Positions 1-7,804 of a DNA stretch of 61,489 nt are shown piece by piece. This DNA comes from an uncultured Prevotellaceae bacterium (GTDB taxonomy: Bacteria; Bacteroidota; Bacteroidia; Bacteroidales; Bacteroidaceae), in assembly GCA_900318795.1 (NCBI GenBank), contig ONLU01000007.1, positions 1 through 61,489 of the forward strand, given 5' to 3'. Numbering within the stretch: the first letter of the stretch is position 1; every line of letters starts with the position of its first letter. The position numbers were made by a program, and so were the translations under genes. A model generated the notes under the pieces. That model was given only the letters and a program-made list of their open reading frames with translations, was not told the DNA's origin and made no database searches.

Positions 1-1
1 C

Positions 2-40
2 GACAGCTATGGCGGCCTGACCGACCGCTGTATGCCATGA
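2..40 (+). CDS. possible 3' end of a gene cut by the window edge
   Basis: The frame starting at base 2 reads DSYGGLTDRCMP and stops with TGA at 38-40. No start is visible and the product cannot be recognised from 12 residues. It may simply be a chance open frame. The next 50 bases hold nothing identifiable. Confidence 0.2.
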   Translation, partial: DSYGGLTDRCMP

Positions 41-90
41 GCCAGAATTCGCCTACGCTCCTACCCTCCCGTGAAACAGGTGCCAGTCCC

Positions 91-255
91 TCATGTCTCA
101 ATAACACCATAAACAGGGCTGAGATCCTCTTGTCCAGCTTCACAATGATGATAGCTCTCGTCTGGGAAAAGTGCTACCACTGTTGTAAGTCCAAAGAATA
201 CTGTGATTAGACCACAAACTAATCTGCTTACATATTTAATTATCTTCTTGTTCAT
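91..255 (-). CDS. small membrane protein, unknown function
   Basis: A 54-residue ORF reads MNKKIIKYVSR, then a hydrophobic stretch (LVCGLITVFFGLTTVVALF, about residues 12-30), then an acidic C-terminus ending GVIET. This layout suggests a single-pass membrane peptide with a basic N-terminus. An upstream ATG at 285 would add ten residues that overlap the end of the neighbouring gene. The ATG at 255, which lies after that gene's stop, is the more natural start. It is the last of a run of tiny minus-strand ORFs downstream of the RhuM gene. I do not recognise the family. Composition is AT-rich, like the rest of the accessory strip. Confidence 0.4.
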   Translation of the reverse strand: MNKKIIKYVSRLVCGLITVFFGLTTVVALFPDESYHHCEAGQEDLSPVYGVIET

Positions 256-266
256 CTTGATGTTGC

Positions 267-590
267 TTAATTCATCATCATACATATAAACTCTACCTGG
301 CTATGACAATCTTGACAGATTGACAATGGTCCCATTCTGCCCATTAAATTTTCCCAAGTCCACTTCGGTGACGAAAAGCAAATCCAATCTAATTCCTCTG
401 ATGGTTTTCCACATATAGGACATGGAAGATGATTCGGAACAGCCTTAATTTTGTCGTCCATACACTTTTTTACATCCTCCCAAGGGAATATCTCGCTCTT
501 CTCCGCAGACCCTTTATCATCAGGATGAATATCATCTGGTGAGTTAAAAGGCAATTGGGCTTTCAAGAATCCTTCTATTATTTTTTTCAT
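267..590 (-). CDS. small zinc-ribbon-like protein
   Basis: A 107-residue ORF. The middle carries CPICGKPSEELDWICF and the C-terminus carries CQDCHSQ, so two CxxC pairs about 35 residues apart could bind one zinc ion. No catalytic motif is visible and I cannot name a family. The start MKKIIEGFLKAQ lies inside a second overlapping frame (544-654, minus). That frame begins right after the next upstream stop, so the true N-terminus may be longer with a frameshift in between. Neighbours are two other tiny ORFs, one also cysteine-rich, suggesting an accessory cassette. Confidence 0.45.
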   Translation of the reverse strand: MKKIIEGFLKAQLPFNSPDDIHPDDKGSAEKSEIFPWEDVKKCMDDKIKAVPNHLPCPICGKPSEELDWICFSSPKWTWENLMGRMGPLSICQDCHSQVEFICMMMN

Positions 591-654
591 AATTTCTACA
601 GAAAGGGGTTGGATAACTATTTTCTATGTCCCAAAAATAATCAAATACACTCAT
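544..654 (-). CDS. short overlapping ORF, possible frameshifted N-terminus of the zinc-ribbon gene
   Basis: A 36-residue frame begins MSVFDYFWDIENSYPTPFCR. Its ATG overlaps the stop of the 46-residue ORF upstream (TAATATGAG), a spacing typical of coupled genes. It runs 47 nt into the zinc-ribbon ORF in another frame before stopping. Either it is a real overlapping micro-ORF, or one indel has split a single gene spanning about 267-654. Confidence 0.25.
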   Translation of the reverse strand: MSVFDYFWDIENSYPTPFCRNYEKNNRRILESPIAF

Positions 655-655
655 A

Positions 656-796
656 TTATTCTTCCAGAAATGCGTTTTTAATACATTCTTTTATTTCCTT
701 TTCGTAATCTTCTGTGACTTTCTTGCAAAAGTCAGGTCTTACGTAGCAATGGCAAAAGCCTGAACATTTCCCAAAATCTTTGCATTGCAACACCAT
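656..796 (-). CDS. 46-residue cysteine-rich protein
   Basis: The ORF reads MVLQCKDFGKCSGFCHCYVR and continues with further Cys residues (CKK, ECIKN) to a stop at 656-658. It holds six cysteines in 46 residues, so metal binding or disulfides are likely. It lies 17 nt after the RhuM stop on the same strand and is followed by overlapping small ORFs, so it may be co-transcribed with them. Family unknown. Confidence 0.35.
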   Translation of the reverse strand: MVLQCKDFGKCSGFCHCYVRPDFCKKVTEDYEKEIKECIKNAFLEE

Positions 797-813
797 TTTA
801 TCACCCTCAGACT

Positions 814-1830
814 TCACTTCTTTGGCAGGCTATTCTCTTTCTGTATCAGTTCTCTGATAGCCCTGTCATAGTCACTCTCATACTGCAGCATCTCCAACTT
901 ACGATATTTTTCAAATTCAGCAATTGCCTTCTTTTTCGCCTCTTCATGACTGATAGTTCCCTTGCCCACCAGCAATTGTCTGCCAGAGAGCGTCATCAGA
1001 CTATCCAGTTTCTCAATCCATTCCGTCATCCTCATCGGAATCTGTTGCAAAGCCTGAATTTCTGCAAAGTCCAAATACTGTGATACCAACAGATTCAAGT
1101 ACGTCAGTTCTTCTGCTGTCAGATAATTCTTCGCAATCTGCACATCCTCCTTGGTGATATAATCACCCTTAAAATTAGTCATGCCCACCATCGGCTTCTC
1201 TGCATCCACACGCTCATATATCACCTCTGCCGCCGTATGCTGATGGGCAGCGTAGTGCAGTTTGTTCTGAACGGTAGCAAAGAACTTTCGAGTGAGATTG
1301 GCGTTGGGATCGTAGTCGATGCTTGTAATGAAAATGTCTGTCACCTGCTGATACAAGTTGCGCTCGCTACTGCGGATGTCCCTAATGCGTTGCAGCAACT
1401 CACGGAAATACCTATTACCCTTCCCTTTCAGTCTGTCATCATCCAGCGTAAACCCCTTTTGGATAAATTCACGCAAATGTTGGGTAGCCCACTGACGGAA
1501 GCGAGTAGCCACCTGTGACTTCACACGATAGCCCACAGCAATAATCATGTCAAGGTTGTAGTGGTACATATTTCGCTTCACACTTCTTTTACCCTCTTGT
1601 CGAACTATCAAAAAATTTTTGCGAGTTCGTTCTGGGTCCTGCTCGTTTTCTGCATAAATCTGATTAATGTGGTAGCTCACGTCCTGTCGAGAAGCATCAA
1701 ATAGCTCCATTATCTGCTCCTGAAGTAGCCACACATCTTCGCCCTCAAATCTTACATTGACTCGAGCAATTCCGTTTTCATCCTGATAAATAAGGAAAGC
1801 CTCATTCCTCTTCTCTATTTCGTTTGCCAT
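814..1830 (-). CDS. RhuM family protein
   Basis: A 338-residue protein matching the Virulence_RhuM family from memory of its motifs. The N-terminus is FLIYQDENGIARVNVRFEGE followed by DVWLLQEQIMELF. A middle block SYHINQIY...RKNFLIVRQEGKR leads into LDMIIAVGYRVKS and ATRFRQWATQHLREF, and the C-terminal half is helical. Length fits the family (about 330-350). The N-terminal part resembles the Bro-N/KilA-type DNA-binding proteins of phages and islands. The molecular function is not established; the name comes from a Salmonella pathogenicity-island gene. It sits downstream of an XRE regulator and a 42-residue ORF on the same strand, in AT-rich accessory DNA, which supports horizontal acquisition. 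Confidence 0.85.
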   Translation of the reverse strand: MANEIEKRNEAFLIYQDENGIARVNVRFEGEDVWLLQEQIMELFDASRQDVSYHINQIYAENEQDPERTRKNFLIVRQEGKRSVKRNMYHYNLDMIIAVGYRVKSQVATRFRQWATQHLREFIQKGFTLDDDRLKGKGNRYFRELLQRIRDIRSSERNLYQQVTDIFITSIDYDPNANLTRKFFATVQNKLHYAAHQHTAAEVIYERVDAEKPMVGMTNFKGDYITKEDVQIAKNYLTAEELTYLNLLVSQYLDFAEIQALQQIPMRMTEWIEKLDSLMTLSGRQLLVGKGTISHEEAKKKAIAEFEKYRKLEMLQYESDYDRAIRELIQKENSLPKK

Positions 1831-1880
1831 ATCATTTATAACGATTATATTCCTTGTTCAATTGTCTGATGCTCAGATGC

Positions 1881-1908
1881 GTGACAGAGTATCTGTCCCT
1901 AGTGTCAC
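1881..1908 (-). terminator. inverted repeat downstream of the XRE/42-aa ORF pair
   Basis: GTGACA at 1881-1886 pairs with TGTCAC at 1903-1908, with a nested ACAGA/TCTGT pair inside. It overlaps the stop codon of the 42-residue ORF. There is no clear T-tract, so it may be only a weak terminator or an RNA-stabilising hairpin. Confidence 0.3.
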
Positions 1909-2033
1909 TTGTTATGAGCATAGTTATATGAATCGTCACCCCATGTAAAAAGATTCTCTTCAAAATGCTTGTTGGGTATTTCCAACAAACTCTCACCCCA
2001 ATACACTGATAATCCTAAATCAACAGCTTTCAT
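1905..2033 (-). CDS. 42-residue ORF with an AVDLGLSV-type N-terminus
   Basis: The ORF encodes MKAVDLGLSVYWGESLLEIP and then a tail ending WGDDSYNYAHNK. The AVDLGLSV-xW opening and a later W-G-(E/D) are typical of a repeat domain in many Bacteroidota surface proteins, so this may be a stub of such a domain rather than an independent gene. Its ATG lies 8 nt after the stop of the XRE gene, which suggests co-transcription. Nothing more can be said about function. Confidence 0.3.
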   Translation of the reverse strand: MKAVDLGLSVYWGESLLEIPNKHFEENLFTWGDDSYNYAHNK

Positions 2034-2041
2034 ATTCAAAG

Positions 2042-2248
2042 TTACTTCGACGACACCAATAATTCCTTCACATCCACGTCGAGATGGCGTGCTATCTCGT
2101 AGAGTTGTTCCACAGATGGCTGCACCTTATTCGTCATCCAACGTGAAACGGTACTGATGCTGTGTCCCATCTGCTCTGAGAGCCACGTACCAGTTCTTTC
2201 TTTCTCGGCCAGTACTATCTTTAGCCTGTTATATTTGTGAATTTCCAT
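2042..2248 (-). CDS. XRE family transcriptional regulator
   Basis: A 68-residue stand-alone helix-turn-helix protein. RLKIVLAEKERTGTWLSEQM, then GHSISTVSRWMTNKVQPSVE, then QLYEIARHLDVDVKELL gives the five-helix Cro/C1-type fold with no further domain. Small XRE proteins of this size commonly control plasmid, phage or toxin-antitoxin genes and repress themselves. Its own promoter, upstream at 2291-2323, carries a near-perfect 14-bp palindrome over the -33 box, consistent with autoregulation. It is followed by a 42-residue ORF and then the RhuM gene on the same strand, which it may control. Confidence 0.85.
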   Translation of the reverse strand: MEIHKYNRLKIVLAEKERTGTWLSEQMGHSISTVSRWMTNKVQPSVEQLYEIARHLDVDVKELLVSSK

Positions 2249-2290
2249 TTGCTTTTAGTTATTCTTGCTCAACATTGGGCGTTCTGTGCG

Positions 2291-2323
2291 CAAATATAAT
2301 CAAAAATATTGTGTATACAATAA
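2291..2323 (-). promoter_or_regulatory. Bacteroidota-type promoter of the XRE gene with palindromic operator
   Basis: On the minus strand TATATTTG (2291-2298) is a perfect TAnnTTTG -7 box, and TTG lies 19 nt upstream as the -33 box. ATTGTGTATACAAT (2308-2321) is palindromic except for one central pair and overlaps the -33 box. This is where an autorepressor would bind. The 5' leader to the ATG at 2248 is about 35 nt. Confidence 0.65.
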
Positions 2324-2614
2324 TTCGTGAACATAAATTAAGAAAAAGAGTGGTCTTTTCTCTTGATATGGTATCATTTCGCACTAATTTCTGCTTGCAA
2401 TTCCACAATTATGTTCTATTGAAGGGTGTAGCCTAATACGCACTTTTCTATGGTGTGCCACACAAAGATGCTTGTCTGCTTTCTGATAAGCAAGCTCGGC
2501 AGACATTAGGATTATGTTCCTCTGAATTGTTATTTCACAATAGAGAATTTTCAGAATGAGTCTATCTGGAAAACATGATGTACCTTTGTGCTCAGAATTT
2601 AAAACTAAACAGAC

Positions 2615-2736
2615 ATGGAAGTAATATCAATTGAGCGCAGTGCCCACGAGGTAATCGGCTTGCCGCTTCGCTCGTCGAAGAACTGCTGACGGGCTTCAAT
2701 AGCTTCGTCACAAAGATGAAGGAGATGGCTAAATGA
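2615..2736 (+). pseudogene. remnant of a small mobile-element ORF
   Basis: After TACCTTTG (2581-2588, a -7-like box), ATG at 2615 opens MEVISIERSAHEV. This resembles the N-terminus of helix-turn-helix/excisionase-like ORFs of Bacteroides conjugative elements. The frame stops at about residue 24. Another frame continues with ELLTGFNSFVTKMKEMAK and a stop at 2734-2736, so a frame-disrupting deletion is likely. The rest of the 2249-2931 gap holds only promoters and no other coding signal. Confidence 0.35.
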
Positions 2737-2867
2737 GGTTACGATTTGGAAACCTAACTCCTTCACCAATCCTCCCCAATTTGCTTTTAGTCCAAATTTG
2801 AACTTCCCCGTTCTTCCCCGTATTGCCTTTTATTTACGAGCAATCTGCGTTAATCTTCCAAAATACG

Positions 2868-2898
2868 TTGTTCTTTACAACCTTTTTTCGTAACTTTG
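2868..2898 (+). promoter_or_regulatory. promoter for the 403-residue membrane protein gene
   Basis: TTG (2868-2870), 20 nt, TAACTTTG (2891-2898) matches the -33/-7 pattern closely. The expected transcription start, about 2904, leaves a leader of roughly 28 nt before the ATG at 2932. Confidence 0.7.
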
Positions 2899-2931
2899 CG
2901 GCAAAGATATTTGTTAAAGCAAACATAGCGT

Positions 2932-4143
2932 ATGGTTCATTTCAAACCTAAAATACAAAACTCGTGGGGAAAAAGTTTCCTCACCAGCGTACTGGGCACC
3001 ACCATATCAATTCTACTGACGTTCGGAACATCAGCACTGGTTGAAAGTAGGGAGAAAGCAAACACCCAGCGACAGACAGCCATGATGGTGATTCACGACA
3101 TCGACAAGTGCATTGATCAAATGGAAGAGATGGCCAAAAACGAAGAGGAAAGGAACAATGCCGTCCAGTATATCTTGGCGCATCTGGACCAGATAACATC
3201 ATTACCTGAAGATACACTCAAGTTGGCGATAAATATGCTGGCCGACTACGATGGCAACCACACCATCTTCGACAACGCCAAGGAGAATATCTTCAAAAGC
3301 AGCCAGGACATCTGGAGCAATCTGGACAACATGGCCTTCATTGACAATATGGAGAAGTTCTATCGTGAAAGAAAAGAAATTGAAAGCATCATATTGAAAA
3401 GTCCGATTTTCACAAATCCTATCACTTTTGATGAATGGAGCCAGATTCTAATTGACTCTAAAGCAAACAATTACAGTATTGACTACGCTGCCTTCCTGAA
3501 GGAAAAACTGAAGGATCGGAAGGTGCAGTTTTATATCGACTATTCTACAGCCCGGTCAAGATTATACCGCAGCTATGCCCAATATTGGAGAGATTACAGC
3601 GACCGTAACAAGTTCATCATGAATATCAGCGACGAGGAACTGGCTGTATATATCAAGAATAGCCAGCGCAGCGGGAGCTCAGCCAGTAAGCGTGACCTGA
3701 TGGGGAAATGGGAACGCAAGGAGAATGGGTATAGTAGCCAATATTATGAATTCCTGGAAAATGATTCTATCTGTATCAAGCATGTGGTGCAAATAACTCA
3801 TCCAGTTTATAATAACAATATTATTTTGACGTATGGCTATGGCGGTAAATGGAGTCTTAAGGACGACACGCTGCTTATGGTGTACTCTCCGAATCAGATA
3901 GACGTAAAATTAGACACGTCGCATATTACCTACAGGCCGGAGATGCGTGATTCCGTGAGGAGGTACATCAGGGAATTGAACATAGAGTTGGGGAAAGAAT
4001 CGCTACGGAAATCGATTGAAAGAGGCAGTAGGGATACATTCCCCGTGACGACTAACAAGGCTCACGACAAGATAGAAATGGTTGAGAGTAGCAGCGGAGA
4101 TGAAGTGGAAACTCATTATCTGAAGCGTGTCAAGGATAGTTGA
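2932..4143 (+). CDS. membrane-anchored protein of unknown function
   Basis: A 403-residue protein I do not recognise. The N-terminus MVHFKPKIQNSWGKSF precedes a hydrophobic helix (about 17-37, LTSVLGTTISILLTFGTSAL), so it is probably anchored with the bulk outside the cytoplasm. Residues 40-250 are helical and charged (QRQTAMMVIHDIDKCIDQM onward). Residues about 255-320 form a small beta-rich unit (DLMGKWERKENG ... GKWSLKDDTLLMVYSP) like the lipocalin-type modules of other Bacteroidota proteins. It has its own promoter and stands alone between the accessory strip and pyrG. The opening resembles short helix-anchored DUF proteins of the phylum, but I cannot assign one. Confidence 0.6.
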   Translation: MVHFKPKIQNSWGKSFLTSVLGTTISILLTFGTSALVESREKANTQRQTAMMVIHDIDKCIDQMEEMAKNEEERNNAVQYILAHLDQITSLPEDTLKLAINMLADYDGNHTIFDNAKENIFKSSQDIWSNLDNMAFIDNMEKFYRERKEIESIILKSPIFTNPITFDEWSQILIDSKANNYSIDYAAFLKEKLKDRKVQFYIDYSTARSRLYRSYAQYWRDYSDRNKFIMNISDEELAVYIKNSQRSGSSASKRDLMGKWERKENGYSSQYYEFLENDSICIKHVVQITHPVYNNNIILTYGYGGKWSLKDDTLLMVYSPNQIDVKLDTSHITYRPEMRDSVRRYIRELNIELGKESLRKSIERGSRDTFPVTTNKAHDKIEMVESSSGDEVETHYLKRVKDS

Positions 4144-4160
4144 GTGTCCGCTGTGTACTC

Positions 4161-4212
4161 AAAGACATAGTAATCTTAAAGACATAGTACTCCATTTTTA
4201 AAGACATAGTAA
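4161..4212 (+). repeat. three copies of a 12-bp direct repeat
   Basis: AAAGACATAGTA occurs at 4161-4172, 4178-4189 and 4201-4212, with 5- and 11-nt AT-rich spacers. The copies begin 18 nt after the stop of the membrane-protein gene and lie about 240 nt before pyrG. The rest of the 4144-4449 gap holds no recognisable gene or riboswitch, only the pyrG promoter. Confidence 0.6.
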
Positions 4213-4417
4213 CATATTAACATATAAAACATGACAGGGGCGGTCTTGCTGTGTGCGAATGGTATTGTGTCACTTTGCTACAAAACAGAGCCTTTTCCTT
4301 GCAAATAGTCTACGATACAAGGCGTCAGGACTGTGAATTGTTTACACTTTGTCACAACGGCACGATTTTAACAAATCAAAATGTTGCGTATATGGCTATT
4401 ATGATGATAATATGTCG

Positions 4418-4425
4418 TAACTTTG
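4418..4425 (+). promoter_or_regulatory. -7 box of the pyrG promoter
   Basis: TAACTTTG sits 24 nt before the pyrG ATG at 4450. The -33 region is weak. The box rules out an in-frame upstream ATG at 4423, which would lie before the transcription start. Confidence 0.6.
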
Positions 4426-4449
4426 CAGTCCATAAAAAAGGTTTGTTTT

Positions 4450-6045
4450 ATGGACACCAAGTATATTTTCGTCACAGGCGGTGTCGTTTCCTCGTTGGGA
4501 AAGGGCATCATTTCTGCCAGCATAGGTAAGTTGCTGCAGGCACGAGGCTACAAAGTCACCATCCAGAAGTTCGACCCCTATATCAACATCGACCCAGGTA
4601 CGCTGAACCCCTACGAGCACGGCGAGTGCTACGTGACGGAGGACGGTTTCGAGACCGACCTCGACCTGGGGCACTACGAGCGGTTTACGGGCATCCGCAC
4701 CACCCGCAACAACAGTATTACGACAGGACGCATCTACCAAACGGTCATAGACCGCGAGCGTCATGGCGACTATCTGGGCAAGACCATCCAGGTGGTGCCC
4801 CACATCACGGACGAGATCAAGTGGAGGATGCTGCGGGAGGGGTTGGACGAGAGCTTCGACTTCATCATCACCGAGGTGGGAGGCACCATCGGCGACATAG
4901 AGAGTGCGCCGTTCATGGAGGCTATCCGACAGTTGCGCTGGCAGCTGGGACGCAATGCCGTATGTGTGCATCTGACGTATGTGCCCTACCTGAAGGCTGC
5001 CGACGAGCTGAAGACCAAGCCCACCCAGCACTCGGTCAAGGAACTGCAGGGCATGGGTATCCAGCCCGACATCCTGGTGCTACGCACGGAGCGCCACCTG
5101 GACGACCACCTGCGCATGAAGGTGGCCTCGTTCTGCAATGTCGACCTGGAGTGTGTGGTACAGAGCGAGGACATGGCGAGCATCTACGAGGTGCCGGTGA
5201 GCATGCAGAAGCAGGGACTGGATGCTGCCATCCTGCGCAAGACGGGCATACCTGTAGGCGAGACGCCTGCCATGAAGCCCTGGCACGACTTTCTGGACAA
5301 GCAGCGCAAGGCTACCCGCGAGGTGCACATTGCACTGGTGGGCAAGTATGACCTGCAGGATGCCTACAAGAGCATCCGCGAGAGCCTGAACCTGGCTGGC
5401 ATCTACAACGACGTGAAGACCAAGATTCACTTCATCAACAGCGAGGAGCTGACGGCAGGCAATGTCGCCACACTGCTGGACGGCATGGCAGGAGTGCTGA
5501 TCTGTCCGGGGTTCGGACAACGGGGCATTGAGGGAAAGATTGTCGCTGCCGAATATGGACGCACACACGACATCCCAACCTTCGGCATCTGTCTGGGCAT
5601 GCAGATGATGGTCATCGAGTTTGCGCGGAACGTGCTGGGCTACGAGGATGCCAACAGCAGCGAGATGTCGGCAGACACCAAGCACCCCGTCATCGACCTG
5701 ATGGAGGAACAGAAGACGGTGACGAACATGGGCGGCACGATGCGACTGGGAGCCTACGACTGCGAGCTCACGGAAGGCAGCCGGGTGTACGAGGCATACG
5801 GCAAGGAGACGCTGATTAAAGAGAGGCACCGGCACCGCTACGAGTTCAACAACCAGTATCAAGAGGCATACGAGTCGGCTGGCATGAAGTGTGTAGGCAT
5901 GAACCCTGCAGCCCATCTGGTGGAGATAGTCGAGATACCCGGCAAACGCTGGTACATCGGCACCCAGTTCCACCCCGAATACTCATCGACGGTGTTGCAC
6001 CCCCACCCGCTGTTTATGGACTTTGTGAAAGCATGTATCAAATAG
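4450..6045 (+). CDS. pyrG: CTP synthase
   Basis: Catalyses UTP + ATP + glutamine to CTP, the last step of pyrimidine nucleotide synthesis, in the cytosol. The protein has 531 residues (family 530-550). The N-terminal amidoligase domain starts MDTKYIFVTGGVVSSLGKGI, containing the SSLGKG nucleotide loop. The C-terminal glutaminase domain has the nucleophile in FGICLGMQMM (Cys381) and the His508/Glu510 pair in QFHPEY, so all key residues are present. An in-frame ATG at 4423 falls inside the promoter and was rejected. A PurF-type gene follows 22 nt downstream and asnB after that, forming a cluster of glutamine-dependent enzymes likely sharing this promoter. Confidence 0.97.
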   Translation: MDTKYIFVTGGVVSSLGKGIISASIGKLLQARGYKVTIQKFDPYINIDPGTLNPYEHGECYVTEDGFETDLDLGHYERFTGIRTTRNNSITTGRIYQTVIDRERHGDYLGKTIQVVPHITDEIKWRMLREGLDESFDFIITEVGGTIGDIESAPFMEAIRQLRWQLGRNAVCVHLTYVPYLKAADELKTKPTQHSVKELQGMGIQPDILVLRTERHLDDHLRMKVASFCNVDLECVVQSEDMASIYEVPVSMQKQGLDAAILRKTGIPVGETPAMKPWHDFLDKQRKATREVHIALVGKYDLQDAYKSIRESLNLAGIYNDVKTKIHFINSEELTAGNVATLLDGMAGVLICPGFGQRGIEGKIVAAEYGRTHDIPTFGICLGMQMMVIEFARNVLGYEDANSSEMSADTKHPVIDLMEEQKTVTNMGGTMRLGAYDCELTEGSRVYEAYGKETLIKERHRHRYEFNNQYQEAYESAGMKCVGMNPAAHLVEIVEIPGKRWYIGTQFHPEYSSTVLHPHPLFMDFVKACIK

Positions 6046-6067
6046 AACCATCCCCCCGACGAACGAT

Positions 6068-7798
6068 ATGGAGCAACTGAAACATGAGTGTGGTGTGGCG
6101 ATGATACGGCTGCTGAAGCCGCTGAGCTACTACGAGCAAAAATACGGCACCAGCCGCTACGGGCTGGACAAGCTCTATCTGATGATGGAGAAACAGCACA
6201 ACCGCGGTCAGGAGGGAGCCGGCATAGCCTCGGTGAGCCTGGACAACAAGCCCGGAACGGAATATATGTTCCGCGAGAAGGCGGAAGGAAAGAATGCCAT
6301 CACGGAAATCTTCTCAAGGGTGACGGACGAGATGAAGGGTGAGCTGCTGATGGGGCACCTGCGCTACTCGACCACGGGCAAGAGCGGGCTGACGTTTGTA
6401 CACCCCTTCCTGCGCCGCAACAACTGGCGTGCCAAGAACCTCTGCCTGTGCGGCAACTTCAACATGACCAACATCGAGGAGGTCTTCCAGTTTCTGACCT
6501 CACAGGGGCAGTCGCCACGAATCTACGGCGACTCCTACATCACGCTGGAGCTGATGGGGCACCGGCTGGACCGCGAGGTGGAGCGACTCTACTCCGAAGC
6601 CAGGAAACAGGGGCTGGAAGGCACGGACATCACCGCCTACATAGACCAGCATGTGGAGATGGCCAATGTGCTGAAGACCACGATGACCCACTTTGACGGA
6701 GGCTACGTCATGTGCGGGCTGACAGGCTCCGGCGAGATGTTTGCCGTCCGCGACCCATGGGGCATCCGACCGGCGTTCTGGTACCAGGACGACGAGGTGG
6801 TGGTGCTGGCCTCCGAGCGTCCTGTCATCCAGACATGCTTCAACCTGCAGGCCGGGGACATCCGGGAACTGGAGCCCGGACAGGCGCTGATAGTCAGAAG
6901 GAATGGCGACAGCGGGCTGCAACAGATCATCCCCGCCCAGGAACGGAGTGCCTGTTCGTTCGAGCGCATCTACTTCAGCCGGGGCTCCGACCGCGACATC
7001 TACCTGGAGCGCAAACGGCTGGGCGAGCAACTGACCCCAGCCATCATGCAGTCCATCAGCAACGATGTAACCAACACCGTATTCTCATATATCCCCAACA
7101 CTGCCGAGGTGTCGTTCTACGGCATGACCGACGGCATCCGCAAACTCAACCATGACGTGCGCATTGAGAAAGTAGTCTGGAAGGACATCAAGCTGCGCAC
7201 CTTCATCTCTGACGGTGCCGAGCGCAACGACCTGGCAGCCCACGTCTATGACATCACCTACGGCTCGCTGCGCCCCCACGAGGACAACCTGGTCATCATC
7301 GACGACAGCATAGTCCGGGGCACGACGCTGAAGGAAAGCATCTTCAAGATTCTGGACCGCCTGCATCCGAAGAAGATCATCATGGTCAGCTCGTCGCCAC
7401 AGATACGCTATCCCGACTACTACGGCATCGACATGTCGCGGCTGGAAGAGCTCTGTGCCTTCCGCGCCGCCATGGAACTGATCAGGGAGCGGGGCATGCA
7501 GCAGCTGACGGACGAGACCTACCGGAAGTGCAAGACAGCGCCGCTGGAAGCCAATCACGTCCGAGCCGTCTATGCGCCCTTCACCATGGAGGACATCAAC
7601 CGCAAGATAGTGGAGATGCTTCGTCCCGAAGGCATGCAGGCACCCATTGAACTGGTGTTCCAGAGCATTGAGGGGCTGCACAAGGCATGTCCCAACCACC
7701 CGGGCGACTGGTACTTCACCGGCCGTTATCCTACACCTGGGGGAATACGCCTCTGCAACGAGGCTTTCGTAAACTATGTAGAATCTCAAAAAAAGTAA
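6068..7798 (+). CDS. purF: amidophosphoribosyltransferase-type enzyme (PurF family)
   Basis: A 576-residue class II glutamine amidotransferase fused to a phosphoribosyltransferase. MEQLKHECGVAM places the catalytic Cys at position 8, so a 7-residue propeptide must be removed, as in the B. subtilis-type enzymes. NRGQEGAGIA, GHLRYSTTG and GNFNMTN are glutaminase-domain signatures. NLVIIDDSIVRGTTLKES (Asp412-Asp413) is the PRPP-binding loop. The expected reaction is PRPP + glutamine to phosphoribosylamine, the first step of purine synthesis. It is about 70 residues longer than E. coli PurF, with extra sequence after the first Cys block and at the C-terminus. Bacteroidota can carry two PurF paralogues, so this may be the divergent one. 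It lies between pyrG and asnB. Confidence 0.85.
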   Translation: MEQLKHECGVAMIRLLKPLSYYEQKYGTSRYGLDKLYLMMEKQHNRGQEGAGIASVSLDNKPGTEYMFREKAEGKNAITEIFSRVTDEMKGELLMGHLRYSTTGKSGLTFVHPFLRRNNWRAKNLCLCGNFNMTNIEEVFQFLTSQGQSPRIYGDSYITLELMGHRLDREVERLYSEARKQGLEGTDITAYIDQHVEMANVLKTTMTHFDGGYVMCGLTGSGEMFAVRDPWGIRPAFWYQDDEVVVLASERPVIQTCFNLQAGDIRELEPGQALIVRRNGDSGLQQIIPAQERSACSFERIYFSRGSDRDIYLERKRLGEQLTPAIMQSISNDVTNTVFSYIPNTAEVSFYGMTDGIRKLNHDVRIEKVVWKDIKLRTFISDGAERNDLAAHVYDITYGSLRPHEDNLVIIDDSIVRGTTLKESIFKILDRLHPKKIIMVSSSPQIRYPDYYGIDMSRLEELCAFRAAMELIRERGMQQLTDETYRKCKTAPLEANHVRAVYAPFTMEDINRKIVEMLRPEGMQAPIELVFQSIEGLHKACPNHPGDWYFTGRYPTPGGIRLCNEAFVNYVESQKK

Positions 7799-7804
7799 TA
7801 TATT

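Noticed and set aside
4423-4449. longer N-terminus for CTP synthase
   Set aside because: The ATG at 4423 overlaps the -7 box TAACTTTG, and the added residues are not part of the family.
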